Source: JALOLV01 sp046295175
GTDB lineage: Bacteria; Bacteroidota; Bacteroidia; Cytophagales; Spirosomataceae
Direction: 5' to 3'
Length of the DNA: 64,000 nucleotides
Assembly (NCBI GenBank): GCA_046295175.1
Contig: JBKBNY010000001.1
Coordinates: 1,054,001 to 1,118,000, forward strand
The notes beneath the pieces were generated by a model. That model did not search any database. It worked only from the letters and a program-made list of their open reading frames with translations, and was not told the origin of the DNA. Both the position numbers and the translations under genes were made by a program. Positions 42,621-51,882 of this stretch are shown one piece after another. Every line of letters starts with the position of its first letter. Position 1 is the stretch's first letter.

Positions 42621-45600
42621 ATGAAAAAAAGACTTCTACTATCCCAGCGGTTGGGGCTGACTTTATTGAGCATTTTGTTATCAATAACGGTCACGGCACA
42701 ATCTCGCGTCACAGGTAAAGTAACTGCCTCAAAAGACCAATCGGCACTACCCGGAGTATCGGTGCAAGTAAAAGGTACAAATAATGGTACTACAACCAAT
42801 GCCGATGGGGTTTACACCCTCAATGCTCCAGCCGGTGCTACATTGGTTTTTAGTTTTATTGGTTACCGAGAGCAACAAATCACGATAGGTAGTCAAACTA
42901 CCATTAATGTTTCGATGGACGAAGACGCAACCAACCTCGAAGAGGTCGTTGTTACAGCCCTCGGTATCAAAAAAGAAGCAAAAAAACTCGGCTACGCTAC
43001 CACAACAGTAAACGCCGAAGCTATTACCGAAAACCGCTCGCCAAACTTCGTCAATACACTTCAAGGTAAGATTGCGGGTGTCAATATCTCAGGTTTAGGT
43101 ACTGGCCCTGGTGGTACTTCTAAAATAAGGATTCGTGGACAGTCTTCGATTTCGGGTCAGAATAACCCACTCATTGTTGTAAATGGTGTACCTATCGATA
43201 ACACAAACTTCGGTACAAACCCCGGAAACGCCGCTGCCGATAATTCAGTGGGTGTACGTGGTGGTGGTAATACATCAGATGGTGGCGATGGTCTTTCTTC
43301 TATCAACCCCGATGACATCGAAAGTATGACAGTCTTAAAAGGTGCAACAGCCGCCGCTCTTTATGGCTCACGTGCCAAAGACGGTGTGATTATGATTACG
43401 ACCAAAACCCGTGGAGCTGGTCGTGGTATTGGTGTGACATTCAATTCAAATTATACTAACGAAACTCCTCTCGACTTTACTGATTATCAATACGAATACG
43501 GTCAGGGCGAAAGCGGTGTTCGCCCGACCTCACCAAATCCAACTTCGGGTCAATGGTCGTTTGGCGAAAAGTTTCAACCGGGCATGACCCAAGTACTTTT
43601 CGATAACGTTACGGTTCCTTACGTACCAGTTTACAACCGAATCCGTACGTTTTTCAGAAACGGTTCAAACTTTACTAACACCATCAGCCTCGCTGCCAAT
43701 AGCGAACGAGGTGGATTCAACCTATCGTTTGCCAATATGGATAACAAAGGGATTGTACCAAACAATACCTTCAACCGCAAAACCGTAAACCTTGGCTTTG
43801 CTTATGATTTATCTAAGAAATTGAGTTTTTCGGGCAATATCAATTACTCAAATGAGTACAACAAAAACCCACCAAACATTGCCAACCAAGATAACTCAAT
43901 TCCGACGGCCCTATACAACATGGCTAACTCAATGCCGCTCGACCTCCTCGATGCAAAAAAATATGATGCTGCTGGCAACGAGTTTGTCTATTCGAGATTC
44001 CGCAATCGTACCAATCCATACTGGGTTTTGGCCGAGCAGTTCCAGAATATCCGTCGCGATAGAATCTTTGGTAATGTCTCTGTAAAATATAACATTTTGC
44101 CGTGGTTATTCATCCAAGGTCGTGTAGGACAAGACTACTGGTCGCGTGACCAAGACTATAACAACTTCCCGACGGGTCACGCTTCGCTCGCGGCTGCCCC
44201 TGCTGGTTTTGTAAATGGAGTTTATACACAAGAAGCACGTAGATTTAGAGAAACCAACGCCGATGTGTTGATTTCGGGTACAAAGAAATTCGGAGACTTT
44301 GGTTTAGATTTCAATCTCGGGGGCAACCAAATGTATCGCCGTTCAGATTTAAACAGCGTACAAGTAACCGACTTCGTAGTACGTGGACTTTATACCGTAA
44401 TGAATGGTCGTGTCAAAGACCCAATCTATAACCTTTCAGAAAGAGCCGTAAATTCGGTTTATGGTTCGGGTGAATTCTCATTTAGAGATTACTTATTCTT
44501 GAATATTACAGCCCGAAACGACTGGTTTTCAACACTTTCTCCCGAAAACCGCAGCATTCTCTATCCATCAGTATCTGGTAGTTTTGTATTCTCACAAGCA
44601 TTTGAGAATATGCCAAGTTGGTTGAGTTTTGGTAAACTTCGTGCTGCTTACGCCGAAGTGGGTAGCGATACCGATGTAGGGCCTTATGCCAATAACCTCT
44701 TCTACGGAATCAACGCCAACCTGCTACCAAACCCAGCGGGTGCCGGACAGCCAGTGGGTGGCTCTCAGGGTAATACTTTGCCTAACGCCAACCTCCGCCC
44801 AATGCGTACTTCTGAGGCCGAAATTGGTTTAGAATTAAAATTATTCAATAACCGAGTTTCGCTCGATGCCGCCGTTTATCGTAAAATAACCAATGACCAA
44901 ATCGTATCGGCACAGATTTCGGATGGTTCGGGCTTTACCAATACCCTTATCAATAGCGGAAGTAGCCGAAACCAAGGTTTTGAGATGTTGCTTAATTTAG
45001 TTCCTGTCAAAACCAAAGATTTTCAGTGGGATGTAACCTTCAATGGCTCGTATAACATTACAAAAGTATTGAGTTTATTGACCGATACACCGGGCGAAAG
45101 AATTACCGTAGGTACTCACGTTTTCAATGGCGAGCTACGCCAAGTAGTAGGTCAAGAAATGGGTCTTATTTATGGTTTTGGGTATCGTCGTGATGCTCAA
45201 GGACGTCAGGTTTTCGGAGCAAACGGTCTTCCGCTCCGTACTACAGATTTGATTTCATTCGGAAGTGCACTGCCTAAATGGGTTGGTGGTATCAATAACT
45301 CATTCAACTATAAAGGTATTAGTCTTGCAGCCTTGATTGATTTCAAATTAGGCAACATGATGCTTTCGGGTACAAACTTCAACGCCGTACGTCATGGTTT
45401 ACACAAAATGACACTCGAAGGCCGTGAGACGGGCGGAGTTGTCGGTGTAGGTGTAAATCAGAATGGCGAAACCAACACCGTAAAAGCACCAGTACAACAA
45501 TACTGGGAGGTAGTGCGTTCGCAAGCCTTGATTGAGCCTGTTATCTACAATGGAGGCTACTGGAAACTACGCCAGATAACAGCAGGCTACGATTTCTCGA

Positions 45601-45797
45601 AGTATCTACCTTCAAAATCACCAATCAAAGGAGTTAAATTAAGTTTTGTGGCAAATAACGTATTAATGCTCAAAAAATGGGTTGATAACATTGACCCCGA
45701 AACCTTCGGATATTCATCTGATAACCTCGTAGGTATGGAGTCAACGGGTCTTCCTTCAACTCGTAGCTTAGGTTTCAACTTAAATGTGAAGTTTTAA
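42621..45797 (+). CDS. SusC/RagA-family TonB-linked outer-membrane transporter
   Basis: A 1058-residue transporter. Signal peptide about 1-27 (ends SITVTAQ). Carboxypeptidase-regulatory-like domain 30-105 (VTGKVTASKDQSALPGVSVQ, TNADGVYTLNAPAGATLVFS). TonB-box/plug starts near 115 (LEEVVVTALGIKKEAKKLGY), with KIAGVNISG and RIRGQSSISGQNNPLIVVNG. The rest is the 22-strand barrel ending STRSLGFNLNVKF. It imports an oligosaccharide or other nutrient with the SusD partner 28 bp downstream. No anti-sigma or hybrid two-component regulator is adjacent, so its control must be elsewhere. Confidence 0.96.
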   Translation: MKKRLLLSQRLGLTLLSILLSITVTAQSRVTGKVTASKDQSALPGVSVQVKGTNNGTTTNADGVYTLNAPAGATLVFSFIGYREQQITIGSQTTINVSMDEDATNLEEVVVTALGIKKEAKKLGYATTTVNAEAITENRSPNFVNTLQGKIAGVNISGLGTGPGGTSKIRIRGQSSISGQNNPLIVVNGVPIDNTNFGTNPGNAAADNSVGVRGGGNTSDGGDGLSSINPDDIESMTVLKGATAAALYGSRAKDGVIMITTKTRGAGRGIGVTFNSNYTNETPLDFTDYQYEYGQGESGVRPTSPNPTSGQWSFGEKFQPGMTQVLFDNVTVPYVPVYNRIRTFFRNGSNFTNTISLAANSERGGFNLSFANMDNKGIVPNNTFNRKTVNLGFAYDLSKKLSFSGNINYSNEYNKNPPNIANQDNSIPTALYNMANSMPLDLLDAKKYDAAGNEFVYSRFRNRTNPYWVLAEQFQNIRRDRIFGNVSVKYNILPWLFIQGRVGQDYWSRDQDYNNFPTGHASLAAAPAGFVNGVYTQEARRFRETNADVLISGTKKFGDFGLDFNLGGNQMYRRSDLNSVQVTDFVVRGLYTVMNGRVKDPIYNLSERAVNSVYGSGEFSFRDYLFLNITARNDWFSTLSPENRSILYPSVSGSFVFSQAFENMPSWLSFGKLRAAYAEVGSDTDVGPYANNLFYGINANLLPNPAGAGQPVGGSQGNTLPNANLRPMRTSEAEIGLELKLFNNRVSLDAAVYRKITNDQIVSAQISDGSGFTNTLINSGSSRNQGFEMLLNLVPVKTKDFQWDVTFNGSYNITKVLSLLTDTPGERITVGTHVFNGELRQVVGQEMGLIYGFGYRRDAQGRQVFGANGLPLRTTDLISFGSALPKWVGGINNSFNYKGISLAALIDFKLGNMMLSGTNFNAVRHGLHKMTLEGRETGGVVGVGVNQNGETNTVKAPVQQYWEVVRSQALIEPVIYNGGYWKLRQITAGYDFSKYLPSKSPIKGVKLSFVANNVLMLKKWVDNIDPETFGYSSDNLVGMESTGLPSTRSLGFNLNVKF

Positions 45798-45824
45798 TCA
45801 AATCGTCTCAAAACGTAATCAAAC

Positions 45825-47351
45825 ATGAAAAATATATTCAAAAAAATATCGCTTTCGGCACTCGTCCTGATTGGGTTGGGTAGCTGTGATGAAGGTTTCG
45901 ACGAGCTAAATATCAACAGAACCGCCGCAACCTCTGTCAATCCAGTATTTATTCTCAATAACGCCACCATTAACTCTTCGTTTACTACTGGAACAATCAT
46001 GTACGAAACCAGTATTGTACAACAAATGGTAACGCCTAACTCTGGGGTTTTGACGGGGGCAAACTTCAACCAAGACAACCGAGATAATACCGTACAAAAC
46101 TGGCAGAAATACTATCGTACCGTCATCAGACATACGCAAGATGTTATCACGCAAACCAAATCGGTAGCCAGTCGTAGCAACCTCTACAACATGGCGAGAA
46201 TCCTACAAGCCAATGCTTTTATGATTCTGACCGATTCTTATGGCGATATTCCTTATGGCGAAGCCGGTAAAGGATACACCGACCAAATCGTTTTGCCTAA
46301 ATACGAAACTCAGCAAGCAGTTTATACGGGTATCATCAAAGAATTAACCGAAGCCACAACGGCTCTTGATGCCTCAAAGACAATCGAAACTGCCGATGTT
46401 TTATATGGTGGCGATATTGCCAAATGGAGAAGATACGGAAACTCACTGTTGCTCCGTGCGGGTATGCGTTTGAGTAAAATTGATGCCGCACAAGCACAGC
46501 AGGTTGTATCGAGAGCGGCACAAGCGGGTGTAATTGAAACCAACGCCGACAACGCGATGGTTAGACACGATGCCAACTATGTAAACGGAATCGGTAACAT
46601 GCTGAATTCGACCGAAGCCGCAAATATCTACTTGGCAGCACCATTTGCCGACTATCTCAAAAAAACCAACGACCCACGTCTAAGGTCTATCGCTGTGCGT
46701 TATGTAGGTGCTAAGTCTGGTACAGAGCAAGTTGCTTCACGTGCTTCGACCGACCCAACGGTACAAATCGGAATGCCTTTTGGCTACGATAATAATACTA
46801 TTTCGGCAGAGGTTACCAAAAACAAATTAGCCAGTTTTTACGATTTCAGCCAAGTTGACCGCACTCGAATGGCTAAAAACACAGCCCCGACTTTCTTAGT
46901 AACGGCGGCACAAACTCAGCTTTTGTTGGCCGAAGCTGCTCAAAGAGGTTGGGTAACAGGAACAACGGTAGAAACCTACTACAACAGGGGTGTAAGACTA
47001 CACATGGAGCAAATGGCTGCTTTCGATGCCAACTCGGCTGTTCCGGCTGCGGCAATAACTACTTACCTCACCGAAAACCCATTTGTTGCGGCCAATGCAC
47101 TCGAACAAATCAATACCCAATACTGGATTGCTTCGTTCTTGAATGGCCCAGAAGCATTTGCTAATTTCAGACGAAGTGGATTTCCGAAACTTACGCCAAA
47201 TCCTTTCCCGGGTAAAGCAATCAAAGGTAATTTTATTAGCCGACTTACTTATCCTAACTCTGAGATTTCGGTCAATAGCGTAAATGTGAAAGAAGCCATT
47301 ACTCGCCAAGGTGCCGATGATTTAGACACCAAAGTTTGGTGGGATAAATAA
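45825..47351 (+). CDS. SusD/RagB-family nutrient-binding lipoprotein
   Basis: A 508-residue lipoprotein with lipobox LGSC near residue 23 (signal ends SALVLIGLGSC). It belongs to the SusD-like_2 branch: NRTAATSVNPVFILNNATIN, QNWQKYYRTVIRHTQDVITQ, ARILQANAFMILTDSYGDIP (SusD TPR-like helix with the conserved YGDIPY), WRRYGNSLLLRAGMRLS and LLLAEAAQRGWV. It is the outer-leaflet lid of the SusC transporter. Substrate is not deducible from sequence; the next genes point to a sugar acid or a related compound. Confidence 0.94.
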   Translation: MKNIFKKISLSALVLIGLGSCDEGFDELNINRTAATSVNPVFILNNATINSSFTTGTIMYETSIVQQMVTPNSGVLTGANFNQDNRDNTVQNWQKYYRTVIRHTQDVITQTKSVASRSNLYNMARILQANAFMILTDSYGDIPYGEAGKGYTDQIVLPKYETQQAVYTGIIKELTEATTALDASKTIETADVLYGGDIAKWRRYGNSLLLRAGMRLSKIDAAQAQQVVSRAAQAGVIETNADNAMVRHDANYVNGIGNMLNSTEAANIYLAAPFADYLKKTNDPRLRSIAVRYVGAKSGTEQVASRASTDPTVQIGMPFGYDNNTISAEVTKNKLASFYDFSQVDRTRMAKNTAPTFLVTAAQTQLLLAEAAQRGWVTGTTVETYYNRGVRLHMEQMAAFDANSAVPAAAITTYLTENPFVAANALEQINTQYWIASFLNGPEAFANFRRSGFPKLTPNPFPGKAIKGNFISRLTYPNSEISVNSVNVKEAITRQGADDLDTKVWWDK

Positions 47352-47359
47352 TTTTCTAA

Positions 47360-47400
47360 AAAGCGGCATAACACACAAAGTATTATGCCGCTTTCTTTTG
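47360..47400 (+). terminator. Intrinsic terminator after susD-like gene
   Basis: A 12-bp stem (47360-47371 with 47383-47394), AAAGCGGCATAA and complement, 11-base loop and a T-rich tail. It ends the susC-susD transcript and leaves the catabolic genes to their own promoter. Confidence 0.85.
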
Positions 47401-47508
47401 GAACCATCCTCAAAAACTACAAATAAATTACTACGTTTTGATTTTCTGTTTAATCCCTAAATCACTAACTTTAATCATCTATTCAACCCTTAATCTTTGT
47501 AGTATCAA

Positions 47509-48438
47509 ATGAAATTACGACTAACAAAACTATTCTTAGTTCTCTTAACTTTGGGTAGTTCGGTAAATGCCCAACAAGTACAGTGGACAGCCGACCAAAT
47601 CAAGGTTTTTTCTTCGGAATGGACTGGTGAACGCTCTCCTGACGGCCGCCCAAAAGTATCGGATGATTTAGTAAAACGATTGGCGAATGTATCGCTCGAA
47701 GAAGCTTGGGGATACCTACGAAACAAAGGCTACAACAATCAATTTGAGGCCGGTTGGCAAATAATCCACCCCGAAAAAGCATTGGCAGGGCGAGTTGTAA
47801 CGGCCCAATATATGCCTTCGAGACCCGACATTGACCTCAAAATCAAAGAAAAAGGTAAAGCCGAAGGGCGTATTGGCTCGCCAAACTCTTGGCCGATTGA
47901 CGTCTTAAAAAATGGAGATGTTTATGTGGCCGATGGCTACGGAAAAATCATTGACGGTACACTCATCGGCGACAACTTGGGTAACTCTATCTATGCCAAA
48001 TCTAAAACGGGAGTTGTTTTTGATGCGGGCGTACGCGATTTAGAAGGCCTCGAAGCCATTGATGGTTTCGTGGGTTTTGTGCGTGGATTCGACCCTTCGT
48101 ACATCAAAGACATGATGCTTACTTGTATCAATTGCCCGATTCGTATCGGTCGTGCGACGGTCATGCCCGGCGATTTGATTTTGGGTAAAAAAGAAGGCGT
48201 TGTTTTTATTCCTGCTCATTTGGCAAAAGATTGCATCGAAAACGCCGAATTTGTAGCTCTGCGTGATGAGTTTGGACACATGAGACTCCGTGAAGGTAAA
48301 TATACACCCGGCCAAATTGACCAAAAATGGACTGACGACATCAAGGCAGATTTCTTGAAATGGGTAAAGGCAAATCCTGGTAAATTACAGGTTTCGCCAG
48401 CCGAATTCGATGCCATGATGAAAGAACGCAATTGGTAA
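47509..48438 (+). CDS. Exported RraA-like aldolase-family protein
   Basis: A 309-residue protein with a signal peptide (MKLRLTKLFLVLLTLGSSVNAQ). The core fits the RraA/HMG-CHA-aldolase fold: GDVYVADGYGKIIDGTLIGDNLGNSI (about 143-168, a G-D-N-L loop), TGVVFDAGVRDLEGLEAIDGF (about 174-194, containing the R-D pair) and IGRATVMPGDLILGKKEGVVF. Cytoplasmic relatives are oxo-acid aldolases or RNase E inhibitors, while exported Bacteroidota versions are found in sugar-acid loci and are of unknown reaction. It is upstream of a racemase-like gene and a dehydrogenase-like gene on the same strand. Confidence 0.85.
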   Translation: MKLRLTKLFLVLLTLGSSVNAQQVQWTADQIKVFSSEWTGERSPDGRPKVSDDLVKRLANVSLEEAWGYLRNKGYNNQFEAGWQIIHPEKALAGRVVTAQYMPSRPDIDLKIKEKGKAEGRIGSPNSWPIDVLKNGDVYVADGYGKIIDGTLIGDNLGNSIYAKSKTGVVFDAGVRDLEGLEAIDGFVGFVRGFDPSYIKDMMLTCINCPIRIGRATVMPGDLILGKKEGVVFIPAHLAKDCIENAEFVALRDEFGHMRLREGKYTPGQIDQKWTDDIKADFLKWVKANPGKLQVSPAEFDAMMKERNW

Positions 48439-48598
48439 GTAGTAATGTAGAATTTTGGGAATTATTCGAATGACGAATTACTGTAAGTCAAAAGTAAATT
48501 CGGAGTATTCTAAATATTCTAAATATTTGCTCGTATCTCTCTGAAAAGTACATTAGTAACATCCATTCTATTCAACCTTATAACTAACCTTTCACAAA

Positions 48599-50101
48599 AT
48601 GAAGAATTTGTTCGACAGATTTAAATTCAACGGCGAGATTCCGCAAGGACCTAAAAGCCCGATTCAGCAAGTAGCCGATTCCCAACAAAATGAAGAATCT
48701 CGCAGTGGCGATAACCGCCGAGATTTCCTCCGCAAAGCCTCGCTCGGAGGTCTAAGCCTCGGGTTAATGTTTGATGGCAAACCCGAACAAGAAGCTGAGT
48801 ACTTGACTCAAAAAATCAATAAATACGGCAACCCATCAGACCTCAAAATCACTGATTTACGCATTGCAGTTGTTACGAAAGCACCCATGACCTGCCCACT
48901 GATTCGGATTGATACCAATCAGGGAATCTCGGGCTATGGCGAAATCCGTGACGGAGCAAGTGCCAAATACGGTTTATTCCTCAAAAGTCGTTTGCTTGGC
49001 AAAAACCCCTGTACGCCCGAAATGATTTTTAAAGAAATCAAACAATTCGGCAATCACGGACGAGCCGCAGGTGGCGTTTGTGGTGTAGAAATGGCGTTGA
49101 TGGATTTGGCCGGCAAAGCCTACGGCGTACCTGCTTACCAGATGCTTGGCGGCAAATACCGTGATTATATCCGAATCTATGGCGATACCCCAACGGTAGA
49201 TGATGCCGTAGAGTTTGGCAAAAAAATGAAAGAAAGAAAAGACTTGGGTCTGACTTTCTTAAAAATGGATTTTGGGGTCGATTTGCTCAAAAAACACCCG
49301 CATACGGTTATCGGTGGACTCAATACTGATTACGACCGCCAATGGGGAACCAGAGCTCCAATGAAAGGCAATGCCCGTAGTTATTCGCAGACCAAACACC
49401 CATTTACAGGGGTTCAGATTACCGATGAAGGTTTAGACATTTTGGCAAATTTTGTGGGCGAAGTTCGCAAAGCCGTTGGATACGATATTCCGTTGGCAGC
49501 CGACCACTTTGGACACTTTGGTGTAAATACAGCCATCAGATTGGCAAAAAGAATCGAAAAATACCAATTAGCGTGGCTCGAAGACATGATTCCGTGGTTT
49601 TATACCGACCAATGGAAACAGATTTCGGATGCCGTTGATACACCTACACTTACGGGTGAGGATATTTTCTTGAAAGAAGAATTCATCAAGCTAATCAATG
49701 CTCGTGCCGTAGATATGATTCAGCCCGATTTAGCGAGTTCAGGAGGATTAATCGAAACCAAGAAAATTGGTGATTACGCCGAAGAACACGGGATTCCGAT
49801 GGCAATGCACTTTGCAGGTACGCCAGTCAGTTTCATGGCGAATGTTCACTGTGCGGCCGCAACCGAAAACTTCGTGGCTCTCGAACACCACAGTTTCGAT
49901 GTACCGTGGTGGGAAGACCTCGTAACTGGTATCGAAAAACCAATTTACAAAGACGGATTTGTGAAAGTACCCGAAAAACCAGGTTTGGGAGTCGAACTAA
50001 ACGAAAAAGTAGTAAAAGAACACCTCCAAACTGGCGAATTGTACTTCGCCCCTACAACCGAGTGGGATAAGGTAGATTCGTGGGATAGAACTTGGAGTTG
50101 A
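48599..50101 (+). CDS. Mandelate racemase/muconate lactonizing enzyme-like (enolase superfamily)
   Basis: A 500-residue enolase-superfamily enzyme, longer than usual (about 400) because of an N-terminal extension holding a Tat-like motif NRRDFLRKASLGGLSLGL (39-56). The barrel carries the ligand set: K in LTFLKMDFG (about 220), D in ADHFGHFG (about 300), E in WLEDMIPW (about 325), E/D in LTGEDIF (about 350), and IQPDLASSGG, with the catalytic base candidate H in AMHFAGTPVSF. These features fit a sugar-acid dehydratase or epimerase of the MR/galactonate-dehydratase type. Substrate is unknown. It lies in the RraA-like/6PGDH-like set; the Tat motif suggests periplasmic action together with the exported RraA-like enzyme. 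Confidence 0.87.
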   Translation: MKNLFDRFKFNGEIPQGPKSPIQQVADSQQNEESRSGDNRRDFLRKASLGGLSLGLMFDGKPEQEAEYLTQKINKYGNPSDLKITDLRIAVVTKAPMTCPLIRIDTNQGISGYGEIRDGASAKYGLFLKSRLLGKNPCTPEMIFKEIKQFGNHGRAAGGVCGVEMALMDLAGKAYGVPAYQMLGGKYRDYIRIYGDTPTVDDAVEFGKKMKERKDLGLTFLKMDFGVDLLKKHPHTVIGGLNTDYDRQWGTRAPMKGNARSYSQTKHPFTGVQITDEGLDILANFVGEVRKAVGYDIPLAADHFGHFGVNTAIRLAKRIEKYQLAWLEDMIPWFYTDQWKQISDAVDTPTLTGEDIFLKEEFIKLINARAVDMIQPDLASSGGLIETKKIGDYAEEHGIPMAMHFAGTPVSFMANVHCAAATENFVALEHHSFDVPWWEDLVTGIEKPIYKDGFVKVPEKPGLGVELNEKVVKEHLQTGELYFAPTTEWDKVDSWDRTWS

Positions 50102-50125
50102 TTTGGGTTAAGAGGTTCAAAGCTC

Positions 50126-50252
50126 AAGAGTTCAATGTTCAAAGGGTTCGAGGTTTGATTTCAATGTTAATGGGATTCAATCAGAACTAAACCGTCATAA
50201 ACGAGTAACTGTAAAACTTTTGAACTTTGAACCCTTTGAACATTGAACTTTT
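50126..50252. repeat. Inverted repeat with 30-base arms
   Basis: Arms 50126-50155 (AAGAGTTCAATGTTCAAAGG onwards) and 50223-50252 are inverted copies with 3 mismatches around a 67-base spacer. The repeated word TTCAAAG/CTTTGAA fills the 226-bp gap before the dehydrogenase gene. As RNA it could form a long hairpin upstream of that gene's promoter at 50264-50295. Confidence 0.8.
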
Positions 50253-50263
50253 AAACCCCAAAC

Positions 50264-50295
50264 TTTGAACCTTAGCCTTCGAACACGTAACTTTG
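50264..50295 (+). promoter_or_regulatory. Bacteroidota promoter for the 6PGDH-like gene
   Basis: TTTG at 50264-50267, 20-base spacer, TAACTTTG at 50288-50295. Transcription from about 50302 gives a 26-base leader to ATG 50328. It overlaps the end of the repetitive zone, so part of the match may come from repeat words. Confidence 0.6.
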
Positions 50296-50327
50296 AAATC
50301 TGAATTTTTTAACCTTTGATTTACAAA

Positions 50328-51245
50328 ATGCAAATCGGAATAATCGGATTAGGGAAAATGGGCTATAATCTGGCTCTAAATTTACGGAATAATGGCTATG
50401 AAGTGGTTGCTCACGATGTCAATGCCGATTTTGTAAATAACATTAGCGAAGAAGGTGGTATTGATGCTGCTTATTCATTAGAATCTTTTTGCCAAAAACT
50501 CAATGGTCGCAAGGTCGTTTGGTTAATGGTCCCAGCGGGCGAAATCGTGGATAGTGTCATCCAAAACTTACAACCTTTTTTAAACGAAAACGATATTGTA
50601 ATCGACGGTGGCAATTCGCACTACAAAGAATCTATCAGAAGATACGAAACCCTCAAAAATAAAGGAATCAATTACCTCGACTGCGGCACAAGCGGCGGCA
50701 CAAGTGGTGCATTAAACGGTGCTTGTACGATGGTCGGTGGCGATGCCGAAGTTTTTGCTTACGTAGAGCAGGTTTTTAAAGATATTTCGGTCGAGAATGG
50801 CTATCTCTACGCAGGAAAAGCAGGTAGCGGGCATTTTGTCAAAATGGTACACAACGGTATCGAATACGGCATGATGCAGGCAATCGCCGAAGGTTTTGAG
50901 GTATTCCAAAAATCAGATTTTGATATTGATTATCAGGCAGTTGCCAAGTTATTCAATCACGGTTCAGTGATTCGTGGCTGGTTGATGGAGCTAACCGAAA
51001 ACGCATTTAGCAAAGACTCCAAGCTCGACGGTATCAAGGGTATCATGCACTCTTCGGGCGAAGGTAAATGGACACTCGAAACAGCCCTCGACTTGGGAGT
51101 TGCTACACCAGTCATCGCACTTTCGTTGATGATGCGTTATCGTTCACAGCAAGAAGATACATTCTCAGGCAAAGTAGTAGCGGCTCTCCGTAACGAATTC
51201 GGCGGTCATGCGGTCGAAAAAAGCGAATTAGCAGTCAATCACTGA
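50328..51245 (+). CDS. Short 6-phosphogluconate dehydrogenase-like enzyme (decarboxylating, GntZ/YqeC type)
   Basis: A 305-residue beta-hydroxyacid dehydrogenase, the short form of 6PGDH (about 300 versus about 470). N-terminal NAD(P) motif IGIIGLGKMGYNLALNL, substrate loops VIDGGNSHYKESIRRYETLK and CGTSGGTSGALNGACTMVGG, and the catalytic region KAGSGHFVKMVHNGIEYGMM with Lys and His-Asn. It oxidises 6-phosphogluconate or a related sugar acid to the ketose-phosphate plus CO2. ATG 50328 is chosen over an in-frame TTG 12 bases upstream. With RraA-like and racemase-like genes it makes a sugar-acid catabolic set. Confidence 0.9.
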   Translation: MQIGIIGLGKMGYNLALNLRNNGYEVVAHDVNADFVNNISEEGGIDAAYSLESFCQKLNGRKVVWLMVPAGEIVDSVIQNLQPFLNENDIVIDGGNSHYKESIRRYETLKNKGINYLDCGTSGGTSGALNGACTMVGGDAEVFAYVEQVFKDISVENGYLYAGKAGSGHFVKMVHNGIEYGMMQAIAEGFEVFQKSDFDIDYQAVAKLFNHGSVIRGWLMELTENAFSKDSKLDGIKGIMHSSGEGKWTLETALDLGVATPVIALSLMMRYRSQQEDTFSGKVVAALRNEFGGHAVEKSELAVNH

Positions 51246-51292
51246 TAGATAGATACAGGTGTGGTCAAGCATTAAGCTACCCACACCTATTC

Positions 51293-51751
51293 TCAAAATT
51301 TCTTCCCAAATACATATCCAAGTCCCAGATTTGCTCTAAAAAGACCTAAATCGAAGTTTTTATTTGAATATGGCGATAATTCAAAAGCTAATTGTAAACG
51401 AGGAATCTTAGCGATTGGCGATGCTCTTACACCCACACTCACAAAGTATCCTTCGAGCGGATTCTGTTTTTCGGGGTCGTCTTGCGTAAAATAATTGATA
51501 AAATTAAACCTCGCCCCTGCCCCAACATAAAACTTGGCTTTTTCGCCTTTGCTTACATTAAACATTGGTGAAACTTCGGTACTTAATGACGAAAAATACG
51601 AATTCATCTGAAAACGTAAATCCCCCCAAACGGCTCGGTTCGGGTTCGTCGCAACAGACAGCGTAGAAGTCCACGGATAATATGTAACAGCCTGACTATA
51701 AGCCGATTGTGTAATTATAAACAAAATAAAAAGAGATAGAATTTTTCTCAT
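51293..51751 (-). CDS. Exported hypothetical outer-membrane-like protein
   Basis: A 152-residue protein with a signal peptide (MRKILSLFILFIITQSAYSQ). Short barrel-like strands follow (GDLRFQMNSYFSSLS; KAKFYVGAGARFNFINYF; GYFVSVGVRASPI; LQLAFELSPYS) and a C-terminal aromatic/glycine end LGLGYVFGKKF. It resembles the small outer-membrane beta-barrel proteins of Bacteroidota but I cannot name a family. It is convergent with the dehydrogenase gene. Confidence 0.6.
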   Translation of the reverse strand: MRKILSLFILFIITQSAYSQAVTYYPWTSTLSVATNPNRAVWGDLRFQMNSYFSSLSTEVSPMFNVSKGEKAKFYVGAGARFNFINYFTQDDPEKQNPLEGYFVSVGVRASPIAKIPRLQLAFELSPYSNKNFDLGLFRANLGLGYVFGKKF

Positions 51752-51882
51752 TTACCGATTAAGATTAGATTGCGATGCGAAAATACTGCAAGAATTTGGG
51801 AAAATCTACCAAACGCCATACATTTGAACAATACAACGCTTGATAGACTTTTTTCATTCTACAAAAAAGATTTGCCACAAAT

